Shown here piece by piece: positions 26,115-34,269 of a stretch of 64,000 bases of DNA. This DNA is from Streptomonospora nanhaiensis. GTDB lineage: Bacteria; Actinomycetota; Actinomycetes; Streptosporangiales; Streptosporangiaceae. Location of the stretch: NCBI RefSeq assembly GCF_013410565.1, contig NZ_JACCFO010000001.1, positions 868,001 to 932,000 of the forward strand. Reading direction: 5' to 3'. Below the pieces are notes generated by a model, which made no database searches, had not been told where the DNA came from, and was given only the letters and a program-made list of their open reading frames with translations. Numbering within the stretch: the stretch's first letter is position 1; each line of letters begins with the position of its first letter. The translations under genes and the position numbers were made by a program.

Positions 26115-27283
26115 GGCGCCACCCCCGCGACCTCCAGCAGGCGGCGCATGCGCCGCACGGCGGTGTCGGGGTCGGTGAGCACCCCGGCGGCGTCGGCCAG
26201 CCGCAGGGTCTCGGCCAGGTGCACGACGTCGCGGGCGCTGTGCAGGCCGCCGACCATGGTGAACCCGGGCTGGTGGCCGTTGAGCCAGGCCAGGAACGCG
26301 ATCCCGGTCTTGTAGTGGTAGGTGGGGGCGGCGAAGACGTGCCGGGCCAGCGGCACGGTGGGGGCCATCAGGGCGCGGTAGCGGTCGGTGTCGCCGGAGT
26401 CCAGCGCCCGCAGGGCGGCGGCGGCTGCCGGGGCGATGGCGGCGAAGATGCCGAGCAGGGCGTCGGAGTGGCCTTCGGCGTCGCCCAGGACGAGGTCGGG
26501 GTAGTTGAAGTCGTCGCCGGTGAAGAGCCGCACCCCGGCGGGCAGCCGGCGGCGCAGCCGCACCTCCAGGTCGGCGTCCAGCAGCGACACCTTGATGCCG
26601 GCGACGCGGTCGGCGTGGGCGGCGATCAGCTCGGCGACCGCGGGCACGGCGTCGGCGGGGTCGGCGTGGCCCCAGTAGCCGGCCAGCGCGGGGTCGAAGG
26701 CGGTGCCCAGCCAGTGCAGGATGACGGGGCCGCGCACCTGCTCCAGCAGGCGGCCGTAGACCTTGGCGTAGTCCTCGGGGCCGCGTGCGACGGCGGCCAG
26801 GTGCCGGCTGGCCATCAGCACGGGCACCGCCCCGGCGGCCTCGACGGTCTCCAGCTGCTCGGCGTAGCCCGTGATAACGCTTTCCAGAGTGGCGGGCGCG
26901 CCGGCCGGCAGGTGGTCGGTGCCCGCGCCGCACGCGAGCGCGGCGCCGCGCGCGGCGGCCTCGGCGCCCGAGCGGCGGATCAGCTCGGCGGTGGCCGGCC
27001 AGTCCAGGCCCATGCCGCGCTGGGCGGTGTCCATGGCGTCGGCGACGCCCAGGCCCAGGTCCCACAGGTGGTGGCGGAAGGCCAGGGTGGCGTCCCAGTC
27101 CAGCCGGGCGGGCGCGCCGATGGCGTTGCCGGCCAGGGGGTCGGCCGCGACGTGGGCGGCGGCGTAGGCCACGCGCGAGCGCGGCGGCGCGGCGGGGGCG
27201 GCCGGCGGCGGGGGCGCGGGGCGGGGGGTGAACGCGCTGAGGCCGCCGCCGGGGGTGGGCAGGCGCAGGGGGGCCGCGCTCAT
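26111..27283 (-). CDS. DUF993 family TIM-barrel protein (dihydrodipicolinate-synthase-like)
   Basis: The 390-residue protein matches the DUF993 pattern: ARLDWDATLAFRHHLWDLGLGVADAMDTAQRG in overall layout (residues 59-90), VLMASRHLA near 154, HWLGTAFDPALAGYWG near 186, VAGIKVSLLD near 219 and the late YHYKTGIAFLAWLNGHQ block. The lysine in GIKVS could be a Schiff-base residue as in dihydrodipicolinate-synthase-like aldolases, which would make two such enzymes in this operon. Substrate unknown. The first 40 residues are Pro/Ala-rich and not conserved. Start overlaps the Gfo/Idh/MocA stop (ATGA). Confidence 0.8.
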   Translation of the reverse strand: MSAAPLRLPTPGGGLSAFTPRPAPPPPAAPAAPPRSRVAYAAAHVAADPLAGNAIGAPARLDWDATLAFRHHLWDLGLGVADAMDTAQRGMGLDWPATAELIRRSGAEAAARGAALACGAGTDHLPAGAPATLESVITGYAEQLETVEAAGAVPVLMASRHLAAVARGPEDYAKVYGRLLEQVRGPVILHWLGTAFDPALAGYWGHADPADAVPAVAELIAAHADRVAGIKVSLLDADLEVRLRRRLPAGVRLFTGDDFNYPDLVLGDAEGHSDALLGIFAAIAPAAAAALRALDSGDTDRYRALMAPTVPLARHVFAAPTYHYKTGIAFLAWLNGHQPGFTMVGGLHSARDVVHLAETLRLADAAGVLTDPDTAVRRMRRLLEVAGVAP

Positions 27284-28437
27284 CGCAGCTCCACCTCCTC
27301 CAGTTCCACGCGGTGGCCCGAGAAGGCCGAGCGCAGCCCGGCCTCGGCCAGTTGCAGGCCGCGGGCGCCCGAGAGCAGGTCGTAGGGGAACTCCTCGCCC
27401 GCGCAGACGTGGGCGAGGAACCGCTCCCACTGGGCGCGGAAGCCGTTGACGAAGGTGGTGTTGTCGGGCACCGGCTCCCAGTGGTCGCGGTAGCCGCCGG
27501 GGTCGGCGGGGGCGTCGGGGTCCCACACCGCCCGGGGGGTGGTGACCCGGTGCTGCACGCGGCACTCGCGCAGCCCGGCCACGGCGCTGCCCTCGGTGCC
27601 GTCGACCTGGAACTCCACCAGTTCGCCCCGGTCCACCCGCACGCACCAGGAGGAGTTGATCTGGGCGATCACGCCGCCCTCCAGCTCGAAGACGGCGTAG
27701 GCGGCGTCCTCGGCGGTGGCGGCGTAGGGCCGCCCCTCCTCGTCCCAGCGGCGCGGGATGTGGGTGGCGGTGCGCGCGGTGACAGCGCGGACGGGCGCGA
27801 ACAGGCGCTCCAGGATGTAGTGCCAGTGCGGGAACATGTCGAGCACGATCCCGCCGCCGTCCTCGCTGCGGTAGTTCCAGCTGGGGCGCTGGGCCTCCTG
27901 CCAGCCGCCCTCGAACACCCAGTAGCCGAACTCCCCGCGCACCGACAGCACGCGGCCGAAGAACCCGCTCTCGACGAGCCGGCGCAGCTTGAGCAGGCCC
28001 GGCAGGAAGAGCTTGTCCTGGACGACGCCGTTGCACACCCCGGCGTCGCGGGCGAGCTTGGCGAGCTCCAGGGCGGCGCTCAGCGTCCCGGCGGTGGGCT
28101 TCTCGGTGTAGACGTGCTTGCCCGCGGCGATGGCGGCGCGCACGGCGTCCTCGCGGACGGAGGTGATCTGGGCGTCGAAGTAGACCTCGATCGCCGGGTC
28201 GGAGAGCACGGTGTCGAGGTCGGTGCTCCAGCGCTCCACGCCGTGGCGTTCGGCGATGGCGCGGAGCTTGTCGGGCGAGCGCCCCACGAGGACGGGCTCG
28301 GGCACCACGCGCGAGCCGTCGGGCAGCTCGACCCCTCCGGCGTTCCTGATGGCCAGCACCGACCTCGTCAAATGCTGGCGGTAGCCCATGCGGCCGGTGA
28401 CGCCGTTCATGGCGACGGCCAGCACCCGGTCTTGCAT
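27280..28437 (-). CDS. Gfo/Idh/MocA-family oxidoreductase, first gene of the sugar-acid operon
   Basis: The 385-residue protein has an N-terminal VLAVAMNGVTGRMG loop, a Rossmann fold and the HVYTEKPTAG motif near residue 106, the cofactor-binding Glu-Lys-Pro of the family. The C-terminal domain has FGYWVFEGGWQEAQRPSWNYR in two parts and DMFPHWHYILE, probably the active-site face. It should oxidise a sugar or its lactone with NAD(P). AGGA lies six bases before the ATG. It heads a five-gene operon with two LacI-type operators upstream, one only 25 bp before the start. Function in the same pathway as KdgD is inference. Confidence 0.86.
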   Translation of the reverse strand: MQDRVLAVAMNGVTGRMGYRQHLTRSVLAIRNAGGVELPDGSRVVPEPVLVGRSPDKLRAIAERHGVERWSTDLDTVLSDPAIEVYFDAQITSVREDAVRAAIAAGKHVYTEKPTAGTLSAALELAKLARDAGVCNGVVQDKLFLPGLLKLRRLVESGFFGRVLSVRGEFGYWVFEGGWQEAQRPSWNYRSEDGGGIVLDMFPHWHYILERLFAPVRAVTARTATHIPRRWDEEGRPYAATAEDAAYAVFELEGGVIAQINSSWCVRVDRGELVEFQVDGTEGSAVAGLRECRVQHRVTTPRAVWDPDAPADPGGYRDHWEPVPDNTTFVNGFRAQWERFLAHVCAGEEFPYDLLSGARGLQLAEAGLRSAFSGHRVELEEVELR

Positions 28438-28461
28438 ACGTCGTCCTATCACTCGGCACCA

Positions 28462-28473
28462 GAAAGCGCTTTC
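28462..28473. promoter_or_regulatory. LacI-family operator before the sugar-acid operon
   Basis: GAAAGCGCTTTC is a perfect 12-bp palindrome 25 bp upstream of the operon's first ATG. It matches the sites at 3657 and 28659. Confidence 0.82.
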
Positions 28474-28658
28474 CAAAGTACTTTAACGTCCTTTCCGCCG
28501 CCAGAGAGAGGTTCGCCCGGTTTCTCCGCACCGGACCGGCCGCCCGCGCGCCGGCGCACCGCGCCCCACCGTGTCGTCCCCGGTCGACACGGGGATCGGG
28601 GCGTTCGGCCGCCGCTCCCCGGGGTGGCCGCGGCCGCCGCAGGTGCCCACCCAATCCA

Positions 28659-28670
28659 GAAAGCGCTTAC
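28659..28670. promoter_or_regulatory. second LacI-family operator of the sugar-acid operon
   Basis: GAAAGCGCTTAC is the exact reverse complement of GTAAGCGCTTTC at 3658-3669. It lies 197 bp upstream (centre to centre) of the first site, a spacing that could permit looping. Confidence 0.7.
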
Positions 28671-28707
28671 CAACCCCGGGGCGACCGGGCGTCGCCGCCC
28701 CGCCGGG

Positions 28708-28735
28708 TGCGGGGGCGGGCCGGCCCGCCCCCGCA
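28708..28735. terminator. perfect palindrome after the Rv3235-family gene
   Basis: A 28-bp perfect palindrome starting TGCGGGGGCGGGCC lies 21 bp past the stop of the minus-strand gene. It is a likely terminator. Confidence 0.65.
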
Positions 28736-28755
28736 TGGGCTCCCGCGGGCGGCCC

Positions 28756-29199
28756 CTACCGGCCGCTCCGCCGCCCGCGCCGGGGGCCGCAGACGTCGGT
28801 CTCCAGGTGGGTGCACAGCCAGGCGTGCTCGGCGTAGGTGATGCGCAGCGCCAGCGCCCGGCACCGGCTGCCGCAGTCGATGACCGCGGTGACCTCGGCG
28901 ACGTCGGACTCGGGCGAGGTCAGCACCGCCCGCCGCAGGCGCGGGCGCCGGGCGCAGGCGTAGGCCCCCGCCCGGCGCTGGAGCAGCTCATAGGCCCGCC
29001 GCGACAGCAGCGGGCGGACCTGGCCCGCCGGGCGGTCGCCCGCGAGGACCTCGGCCACCACCTGGGCGAAGGCGGTGAGGTGGCGGGGGCTGCGCGTGCG
29101 CGGATAGCGCGCCCCGCCGGGCCGGGCGGGCGCAGGGGCGCGGCGGGGGCGGCGGTGCGGCCCGGCGGAAAGAGCGGCGGTGAGCTGGTGACCGGCCAA
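28756..29199 (-). CDS. Rv3235 family protein
   Basis: The 147-residue protein carries the Rv3235-family pattern: FAQVVAEVLAGDRPAGQVRPLLS near residues 44-66, then a Cys/Arg-rich block and RALALRITYAEHAWLCTHLE near the C-terminus. The function of the family is not established; in many actinobacteria it sits near secA. The first 38 residues are Pro/Arg-rich and probably disordered. The start appears to be TTG at 29199, six bases after GGAG; no ATG or GTG fits better. It faces away from the GDPD gene. Confidence 0.7.
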   Translation of the reverse strand: MAGHQLTAALSAGPHRRPRRAPAPARPGGARYPRTRSPRHLTAFAQVVAEVLAGDRPAGQVRPLLSRRAYELLQRRAGAYACARRPRLRRAVLTSPESDVAEVTAVIDCGSRCRALALRITYAEHAWLCTHLETDVCGPRRGRRSGR

Positions 29200-29408
29200 G
29201 GGGGACTCCGTTCCAGAAGGCGGCGCGGAGCCGGGGCGGGCTGGCCCCGGCCCCGCAGGGGCGGACGCGGACGCCGGTGTCCGACACCCCTCCAGAGCCG
29301 CGGGCGGCCCCGCGCTGCCACCTGGAATTCCGGCTTTCCCCGTTCGTCCCGCCGCGCCTCCGCCCGGCCCCGGTGCCCCGGCCGTCCGCGAGCGGGCATA
29401 CTGCTGCT

Positions 29409-30275
29409 GTGACTGACGGGTACCTGGACTCCCCCACGCCCATCGCCCTGGCGCACCGGGGCGGCTGGCGCACCGACCCCTCCGGCGAGGTCAGCACCGC
29501 GCTGGAGAACACCGCCGCCGCGTTCCAGCACGCCGTCGACCTGGGGTACCGCTACCTGGAGACCGACGCCCACGCCACCCGCGACGGCACGCTGCTCGCC
29601 TTCCACGACCCCACCCTGGACCGCGCCACCGACCGCCGGGGCCGCATCGCCGACCTCCCCTACGCCGAGGTCGCCCGCGCCCGCGTCGGCGGCAGCGAAC
29701 CCATCCCGCTGCTGGCCGACCTGCTGGGCTCCTGGCCGCACGTCCGCTTCAACATCGACCTCAAGGCCGACGACACCGTCGAGCCGCTGGTGGAGGTCCT
29801 GCGCCGCACCAACGCCTGGGACCGCGTGTGCGTGGGCTCCTTCAGCCAGCGCCGCCTCGACCGCGCCCGCCGCGCCTTCGACCGCCCGGTGGCCACCAGC
29901 TGCGGCCCGCTCGACGTCGCCCGGCTGCGCGCGGGCTCCCTGGCCCGGCCGCTGCGCGCGCTGGTGCGGCGCGGCCCCGTGTGCGCCCAGATCCCCCTGC
30001 ACCACCGCGGGTTCCCGCTGGTCACCCGCGACCTCATCACCACGGCCCACGGGCTGGGCATGCAGGTGCACGTGTGGACCATCAACGACACCGCCGTGAT
30101 GGCCCGCCTGCTGGACGCCGGCGTCGACGGCATCGTCAGCGACAACATCGACGGCCTGCGCCGCGTGCTCACCGAGCGCGGCGCCTGGCCGGGCCCGGCG
30201 CCGGCCGGCGACCGGCACAATACGTCCCGCGGCACCCCCGCCGGCTCCTCCCCCAACGGCCCGGCCGCCCCCTGA
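29409..30275 (+). CDS. glycerophosphodiester phosphodiesterase family protein
   Basis: The 288-residue enzyme has the GDPD TIM-barrel signature: IALAHRGG with His16, then LENTAAAF, YLETDAHATRDGTLLAFHDPTLDR with the metal and catalytic residues, and VHVWTINDTAVMARLLDAGVDGIVSDNID at the end, in typical order. It hydrolyses glycerophosphodiesters to glycerol 3-phosphate and an alcohol. No signal peptide, so it acts in the cytoplasm. The GTG start has no Shine-Dalgarno but a CATACT hexamer ends 7 bp before it, which suggests a leaderless mRNA. The MFS gene follows 71 bp downstream. Confidence 0.9.
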   Translation: MTDGYLDSPTPIALAHRGGWRTDPSGEVSTALENTAAAFQHAVDLGYRYLETDAHATRDGTLLAFHDPTLDRATDRRGRIADLPYAEVARARVGGSEPIPLLADLLGSWPHVRFNIDLKADDTVEPLVEVLRRTNAWDRVCVGSFSQRRLDRARRAFDRPVATSCGPLDVARLRAGSLARPLRALVRRGPVCAQIPLHHRGFPLVTRDLITTAHGLGMQVHVWTINDTAVMARLLDAGVDGIVSDNIDGLRRVLTERGAWPGPAPAGDRHNTSRGTPAGSSPNGPAAP

Positions 30276-30346
30276 CCCCCGGGGCGCTCCGCCCCCCACG
30301 AGCCGGCCCGCCCCGGCCCCGGCCCGCGCAAGGATTTAGGACCACC

Positions 30347-31762
30347 ATGTCGACCTCTCCCCCGGCGCGGCCCGCGGGCGGCGCCCCCGACACCACCGCC
30401 GAACTGCGCCGCGAACGCCGCGCCTGGTACGTCTACGACTGGGCCAACTCGGTCTTCTTCACCTCGATCATCTCGGTGTTCCTCGGCCCTTACCTGACCT
30501 CGCTGGCCGAGGCCGGCGCGGGCCCCGACGGCCGCATCAGCGTGCTGGGCTGGGCGATGGACCCCACCGCCCTCTACCCCTACGCCACCTCGCTGTCGGT
30601 GCTGCTGCAACTGGTGCTGCTGCCGGCGGTGGGCGCCCTGGCCGACTACACCGGGCGCAAGCGCGAGATGCTGGGGCTGCTGGCCTACATCGGCGCGTTC
30701 GCCACGATGGGCCTGTACTTCGTGGCGGGGTCGGGGTACCTGCTGGGCGCGGCGCTGTTCGTGGTCGCCAACCTGGCGGTGGGCGCCTCGGTCGTGGTCT
30801 ACAACTCCTTCCTGCCCGACCTGGCCACCGCCGACGAGCGCGACGCGGTGTCCTCGCGCGGGTGGGCGACCGGCTACCTGGGCGGCGCGCTGCTGCTCAC
30901 CGCGCAACTGGTGCTCTACCTCTTCCACGACGCCTTCGGGCTGGAGGAGGGCCACGCCGTGCGGATCTGCATGGCGTCGGCGGGCGTGTGGTGGGCGGTG
31001 TTCACCGTGGTGCCGCTGACGCGGCTGCGCAACCGGCGCGGCGGTGCGGCGTCCGCCGGCGGGGGCGCCGCGGCCGCCGGGGCGGCGCCGGGCCGGGCCA
31101 CCGGCGCCCGCGCGGTCCTGGCCAGCTTCGGGCAGCTCGCCCGCACCGTGCGCGGCCTGCGCGCCTACCCGCGCACCCTGCTGTTCCTGGTCGCCTACAT
31201 CCTCTTCAACGACGGCATCCAGACGGTGATCGGGTTCTCGGCGACCTTCGCCGACCAGGCCCTGGGCCTGGGTCAGGAGGTCCAGATCGGCGCGATCCTC
31301 ATGGTGCAGTTCGTGGCCTTCGGGGGCGCGCTGCTGCTGGGCGCGATCGGCCGCCGCGTCGGGGCCAAGCGCACCATCCTGGGCAGCCTGGTGGTGTGGA
31401 TCGCGGTGGTGGCGGTGGCGCCGGTGCTGCAGGCCGGGTCGGCGGTGCAGTTCTTCGTCCTGGCGTTCGCCATCGCCGTCGTGCTGGGCGGCACCCAGGC
31501 GCTGTCGCGGTCGCTGTTCTCCCACCTGATCCCGCCGGGCAAGGAGGCCGAGTACTTCGGGCTGTACGAGATCAGCGACAAGGGCTCTGCGTTCTTGGGC
31601 TCCCTTGCGATCGGCGTGGCGCTGGACGCCACCGGCGGCGACTACCGGCTGGCGATCCTCTCGCTGGTGGGCTTCTTCGTGGCGGGCGCGGCGCTGCTGG
31701 CGGCCGTGGACATCCCGCGCGCCATCCGCGAGGCCGGCAACCGGGCGCCCGCCCACGTGTAG
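30347..31762 (+). CDS. MFS transporter, UMF1 family
   Basis: The 471-residue protein has twelve hydrophobic segments and the UMF1 hallmark WYVYDWANSVFFTSIISVF at residues 28-46, plus the loop VGALADYTGRKREMLG after the second helix pair. The later half holds YILFNDGIQTVIGFSATFADQ and GGTQALSRSLFSHLIPPGKEAEYFG, both common in this family, whose members export or import small solutes (Atg22-like). A 25-residue Ala/Gly-rich cytosolic loop divides the halves. Substrate unknown. Probably co-transcribed with the GDPD gene. Confidence 0.88.
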   Translation: MSTSPPARPAGGAPDTTAELRRERRAWYVYDWANSVFFTSIISVFLGPYLTSLAEAGAGPDGRISVLGWAMDPTALYPYATSLSVLLQLVLLPAVGALADYTGRKREMLGLLAYIGAFATMGLYFVAGSGYLLGAALFVVANLAVGASVVVYNSFLPDLATADERDAVSSRGWATGYLGGALLLTAQLVLYLFHDAFGLEEGHAVRICMASAGVWWAVFTVVPLTRLRNRRGGAASAGGGAAAAGAAPGRATGARAVLASFGQLARTVRGLRAYPRTLLFLVAYILFNDGIQTVIGFSATFADQALGLGQEVQIGAILMVQFVAFGGALLLGAIGRRVGAKRTILGSLVVWIAVVAVAPVLQAGSAVQFFVLAFAIAVVLGGTQALSRSLFSHLIPPGKEAEYFGLYEISDKGSAFLGSLAIGVALDATGGDYRLAILSLVGFFVAGAALLAAVDIPRAIREAGNRAPAHV

Positions 31763-31801
31763 GCGCCGCCGGGCGGGGTGGCCCGCCCCGCCCGGCGGCG
31801 C
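31763..31801. terminator. strong convergent terminator hairpin
   Basis: A 16-bp perfect stem starting GCGCCGCCGGGCGGGG with a 7-nt loop fills the 47-bp gap between the MFS gene and the peptidase gene, so it can serve both strands. Confidence 0.8.
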
Positions 31802-31809
31802 GGGCCGGG

Positions 31810-33249
31810 CTAGACGAACCCGCGTTCGGGCAGCCGGCGCTGCTCCTCGGCGTCGTCCAGGCCGGGCACCCAGCCGTCGGTCAGGGTCCGCACCTCGTCG
31901 TCCACGCCCGCCCACCGGCGCAGCGCCTCGGTGGCGGCGGCGCGGTCGGCGGCCTCCAGTGCCGCGATGTTGGCGCCGTGGTTGGCCTCGGGCGCGACGA
32001 ACCGCATGGTCTCGCGCCGGGTGCTCTCGGGCACCCGGAAGGGCTCGGCGCCCCACGGGTCCCACTCGCCGTCGACGAACAGCATCTGCTCGGAGCGGGT
32101 GCGCACCCACCGGTCGATGTCGGGCATGGCCCGGCGGTCGAACCGCGCGTCGTCCAGCTCGTCGGTGAGGTAGGTGCGCGCCTGGAACAGCCCCGGGTAG
32201 CGCAGCAGGCCCCGGAGGTGGCCGGTGGGCACGCTGGGCGTGCCCAGTTGGGTGGCCGCCTGGTAGTAGTACGGGATGTAGGGGATGGTGCCCTGGTCGG
32301 TGTAGAAGGAGAACCCGGCGACCTCGTCCAGGAACGCCGCGATCTCGGTGGTGGGCGCGTCGGCCGCGGGCACCTCGGCGCACGCCTGGGGCTGGGGCTG
32401 GTACTGCCAGAACGCCCAGGCGGTGTCCAGCACCAGCATCTCGAACGCCTTGTCGGCGCTGCCGATGGTCTGGTCGAAGGTCCAGCCGTTCTCCTCGGCC
32501 AGGCCGGTGTAGTGGTCGACCAGTTCGCCGCGCCGCTCCAGGGCGGTGCGCTGCAGCGCCTCCAGGTCCTCCTGGCAGGAGGGGTCCTCGCCCACGGTCT
32601 CGAAGAACTCCAGGTAGGCGCGGTCGCGGCCGTCGTGGACGTCGTTGGGCGCCACGTAGGCGACCGTGCCGTCGAGGTCGCCGGGGTAGAAGCGGCGGTG
32701 GTAGACCGACGTCATGCCGCCCTTGGAGGCGCCCGTGGAGACCCACTCCTCGGTGTAGACGTCGTTGAGCGCCTCGATGATGCGGTGGTGGTCGGCGGCG
32801 GCCTGGCGGATGTCCAGGTCGTCCCAGTCGGCGGGCTCGGGCCGCGAGGGCTCGAAGAACCGCTGCTCGGTGGAGATCTGGTTGCCGTCGACGAGCCGCG
32901 TGGGCTCGGCCCGGAAGGGCCGGGTGTTGACCCCGTAGCCGCTGGTGTGCAGGACGGTGGGCCGGTCGAGGCCGCGGTGCAGCAGGGTCAGCCGCTGCTC
33001 GAAGGTCTGGCCGCGCGGGCGGTCGTGGTCGGCGGGCTGGGTGTAGCCCAGGACGAAGTAGCGGAAGCCGGGCTCGGTCTCGACCTCGTCGATGACGCGC
33101 AGGCCCGGGATCGCCTCCAGCCGGTCGGTGATGTCGGGCCCGGGGTCGGCGCTCACCGGCGCGCCGCTGAGGAGCAGGCTCGCGGCGGTGAGCAGCGCGA
33201 CGCCGGCGGCGCGCGCCGGGGCCGCGGAACGCGGAGTGCGGGGGGTCAC
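31810..33249 (-). CDS. secreted S37-type aminopeptidase (PS-10-like)
   Basis: The 479-residue protein has a Sec signal (basic start, AGVALLTAASLLLSGAPVSA, cleavage near residue 35). The catalytic domain resembles the Streptomyces prolyl/tripeptidyl aminopeptidase PS-10 family S37: the nucleophile Ser in EWVSTGASKGGMTSVYHRRF near residue 165, AYVAPNDV, and a late DGEWDPWGAEPF and PEANHGAN that supply Asp and His. It would trim N-terminal residues from peptides outside the cell. The GTG start follows AAGGAGG. Transcribed away from the F420 gene across a 322-bp gap. Confidence 0.88.
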   Translation of the reverse strand: MTPRTPRSAAPARAAGVALLTAASLLLSGAPVSADPGPDITDRLEAIPGLRVIDEVETEPGFRYFVLGYTQPADHDRPRGQTFEQRLTLLHRGLDRPTVLHTSGYGVNTRPFRAEPTRLVDGNQISTEQRFFEPSRPEPADWDDLDIRQAAADHHRIIEALNDVYTEEWVSTGASKGGMTSVYHRRFYPGDLDGTVAYVAPNDVHDGRDRAYLEFFETVGEDPSCQEDLEALQRTALERRGELVDHYTGLAEENGWTFDQTIGSADKAFEMLVLDTAWAFWQYQPQPQACAEVPAADAPTTEIAAFLDEVAGFSFYTDQGTIPYIPYYYQAATQLGTPSVPTGHLRGLLRYPGLFQARTYLTDELDDARFDRRAMPDIDRWVRTRSEQMLFVDGEWDPWGAEPFRVPESTRRETMRFVAPEANHGANIAALEAADRAAATEALRRWAGVDDEVRTLTDGWVPGLDDAEEQRRLPERGFV

Positions 33250-33571
33250 CCGTTCAACCTCCTTGGGGGATCGGAATGCGCCCGGCGGCGGTGGCCGCGG
33301 GTGGTCGGTTGCCGACTGAACGATGATTGAGGGCGGCCTGCCCCGAGTCAAGGACGCGGCCCCGCCCCGCCCGGGCGCCCCGGAGCCGCACAGGTTCCGC
33401 GCCCTTCGGGTGAGTCGCGCCCGCGCGGCGGGTAGACGCACGGGTGCGCCCCCGGGTAACACGTGGGTAACACCGTGTCACCGCCCGCACCCCGGGGAAT
33501 CCACCTGGGGCGCTTCCGCGTTTTCCGCCCTTGGCGGCGTAAAACACCGTGACCGTCGAAAGGGGAGAACC
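33250..33571. other. 322-bp divergent intergenic region with repeated operator-like motifs
   Basis: GGGTAACAC occurs at 33454-33462 and 33465-33473, one helical turn apart. The second copy is part of an inverted repeat GGTAACACcGTGTCACC (33466-33482, one pair off). AACACCGTGACC at 33544 resembles its half. No gene is seen. Confidence 0.5.
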
Positions 33572-33985
33572 GTGCTGTACGGCAAGGAGCACGTCGAGCG
33601 CTACGTGGCGACCGACGGGGAGGAGGGCCACGACTGGCAGGGCACCACCACACTGATCCTCACCACCGTCGGCCGCAGGTCCGGTCAGCGGCGCAGCACC
33701 CCGCTGATCTACCGCACCGACGGCGACGCGTTCGTCGTGGTGGCCTCCAAGGGCGGCGATCCCGACCACCCGCTGTGGTACAAGAACCTGCTGGCCAATC
33801 CCGAGGCGGAGATCCAGGTCAAGGCCGACCGCTACCGGGTGCGGGCGCGCACCGCCGACGAGGACGAGAAGGCCCGGCTGTGGCCGCGGATGGCGGCCAC
33901 CTGGCCGCAGTACGACGAGTACCAGACCAAGACCGAACGCTCTATCCCCGTGGTGGTGCTGGACCCGGTGGAGAAGCTGGCCTGA
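33572..33985 (+). CDS. F420-dependent nitroreductase family protein (Ddn-like)
   Basis: The 137-residue protein shows the Ddn/deazaflavin-dependent nitroreductase pattern: TTLILTTVGRRSGQRRSTPLIYRTDGDAFVVVASKGGDPDHPLWYKNLLANPEAEIQV, with the GRRSG and DHP-WYKNL motifs that bind reduced F420. It reduces quinones or nitro compounds at low potential. The start is GTG with AGGGGAG upstream. The 322-bp region before it has a repeated GGGTAACAC motif. A 36-bp perfect palindrome follows the gene. Confidence 0.9.
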   Translation: MLYGKEHVERYVATDGEEGHDWQGTTTLILTTVGRRSGQRRSTPLIYRTDGDAFVVVASKGGDPDHPLWYKNLLANPEAEIQVKADRYRVRARTADEDEKARLWPRMAATWPQYDEYQTKTERSIPVVVLDPVEKLA

Positions 33986-33997
33986 TTCCGGCGCGAG

Positions 33998-34033
33998 GCG
34001 GCGGCACCCGGCGGCGCCGCCGGGTGCCGCCGC
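33998..34033. terminator. 36-bp perfect palindrome terminator
   Basis: Two 18-bp arms, beginning GCGGCGGCACCC, pair perfectly 12 bp after the F420-protein stop. It should form a very stable hairpin. Confidence 0.78.
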
Positions 34034-34201
34034 GGGGGCGTCCGGGCGGCCGGGCCGAGCGGCCGGGGGCCGGATGGAGGACCCGATCCGGGCGGCCACG
34101 GAGCGGCGTGCACGCACCGCGGACCTGCATGGACTACCGTGCGGCACAACACGGTCACAAGGGACCGAACATTATCGCACGGTTGGAGAACCGGCGGGCG
34201 G

Positions 34202-34227
34202 GGAATCTTGACACGGACCGCCGTGTT
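34202..34227 (+). promoter_or_regulatory. SigR-type promoter of rbpA
   Basis: GGAAT (34202-34206) is followed after exactly 18 bp by GTT (34225-34227), matching the thiol-stress sigma factor SigR/SigH consensus GGAAT-N18-GTT. rbpA is a known SigR target in Streptomyces. A TTGACA overlaps the spacer but has no well-placed -10. Confidence 0.72.
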
Positions 34228-34269
34228 AGACCCATGAAGACCGCAAGAGCGCCTGGAGGCACGTAAACG

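Noticed and set aside
26873-26888. Another LacI-like site (AACGCTTTCC) inside the DUF993 gene
   Set aside because: It lacks one base of the palindrome centre and is inside a coding region, so it was not counted as an operator.
29660-32746. Thousand-codon minus-strand frame across the GDPD, MFS and peptidase genes
   Set aside because: Low-complexity shadow spanning three real genes on both strands.
34209-34231. Sigma-70 promoter from the TTGACA before rbpA
   Set aside because: No -10 hexamer lies 16-19 bp away, while GGAAT-N18-GTT fits SigR exactly.
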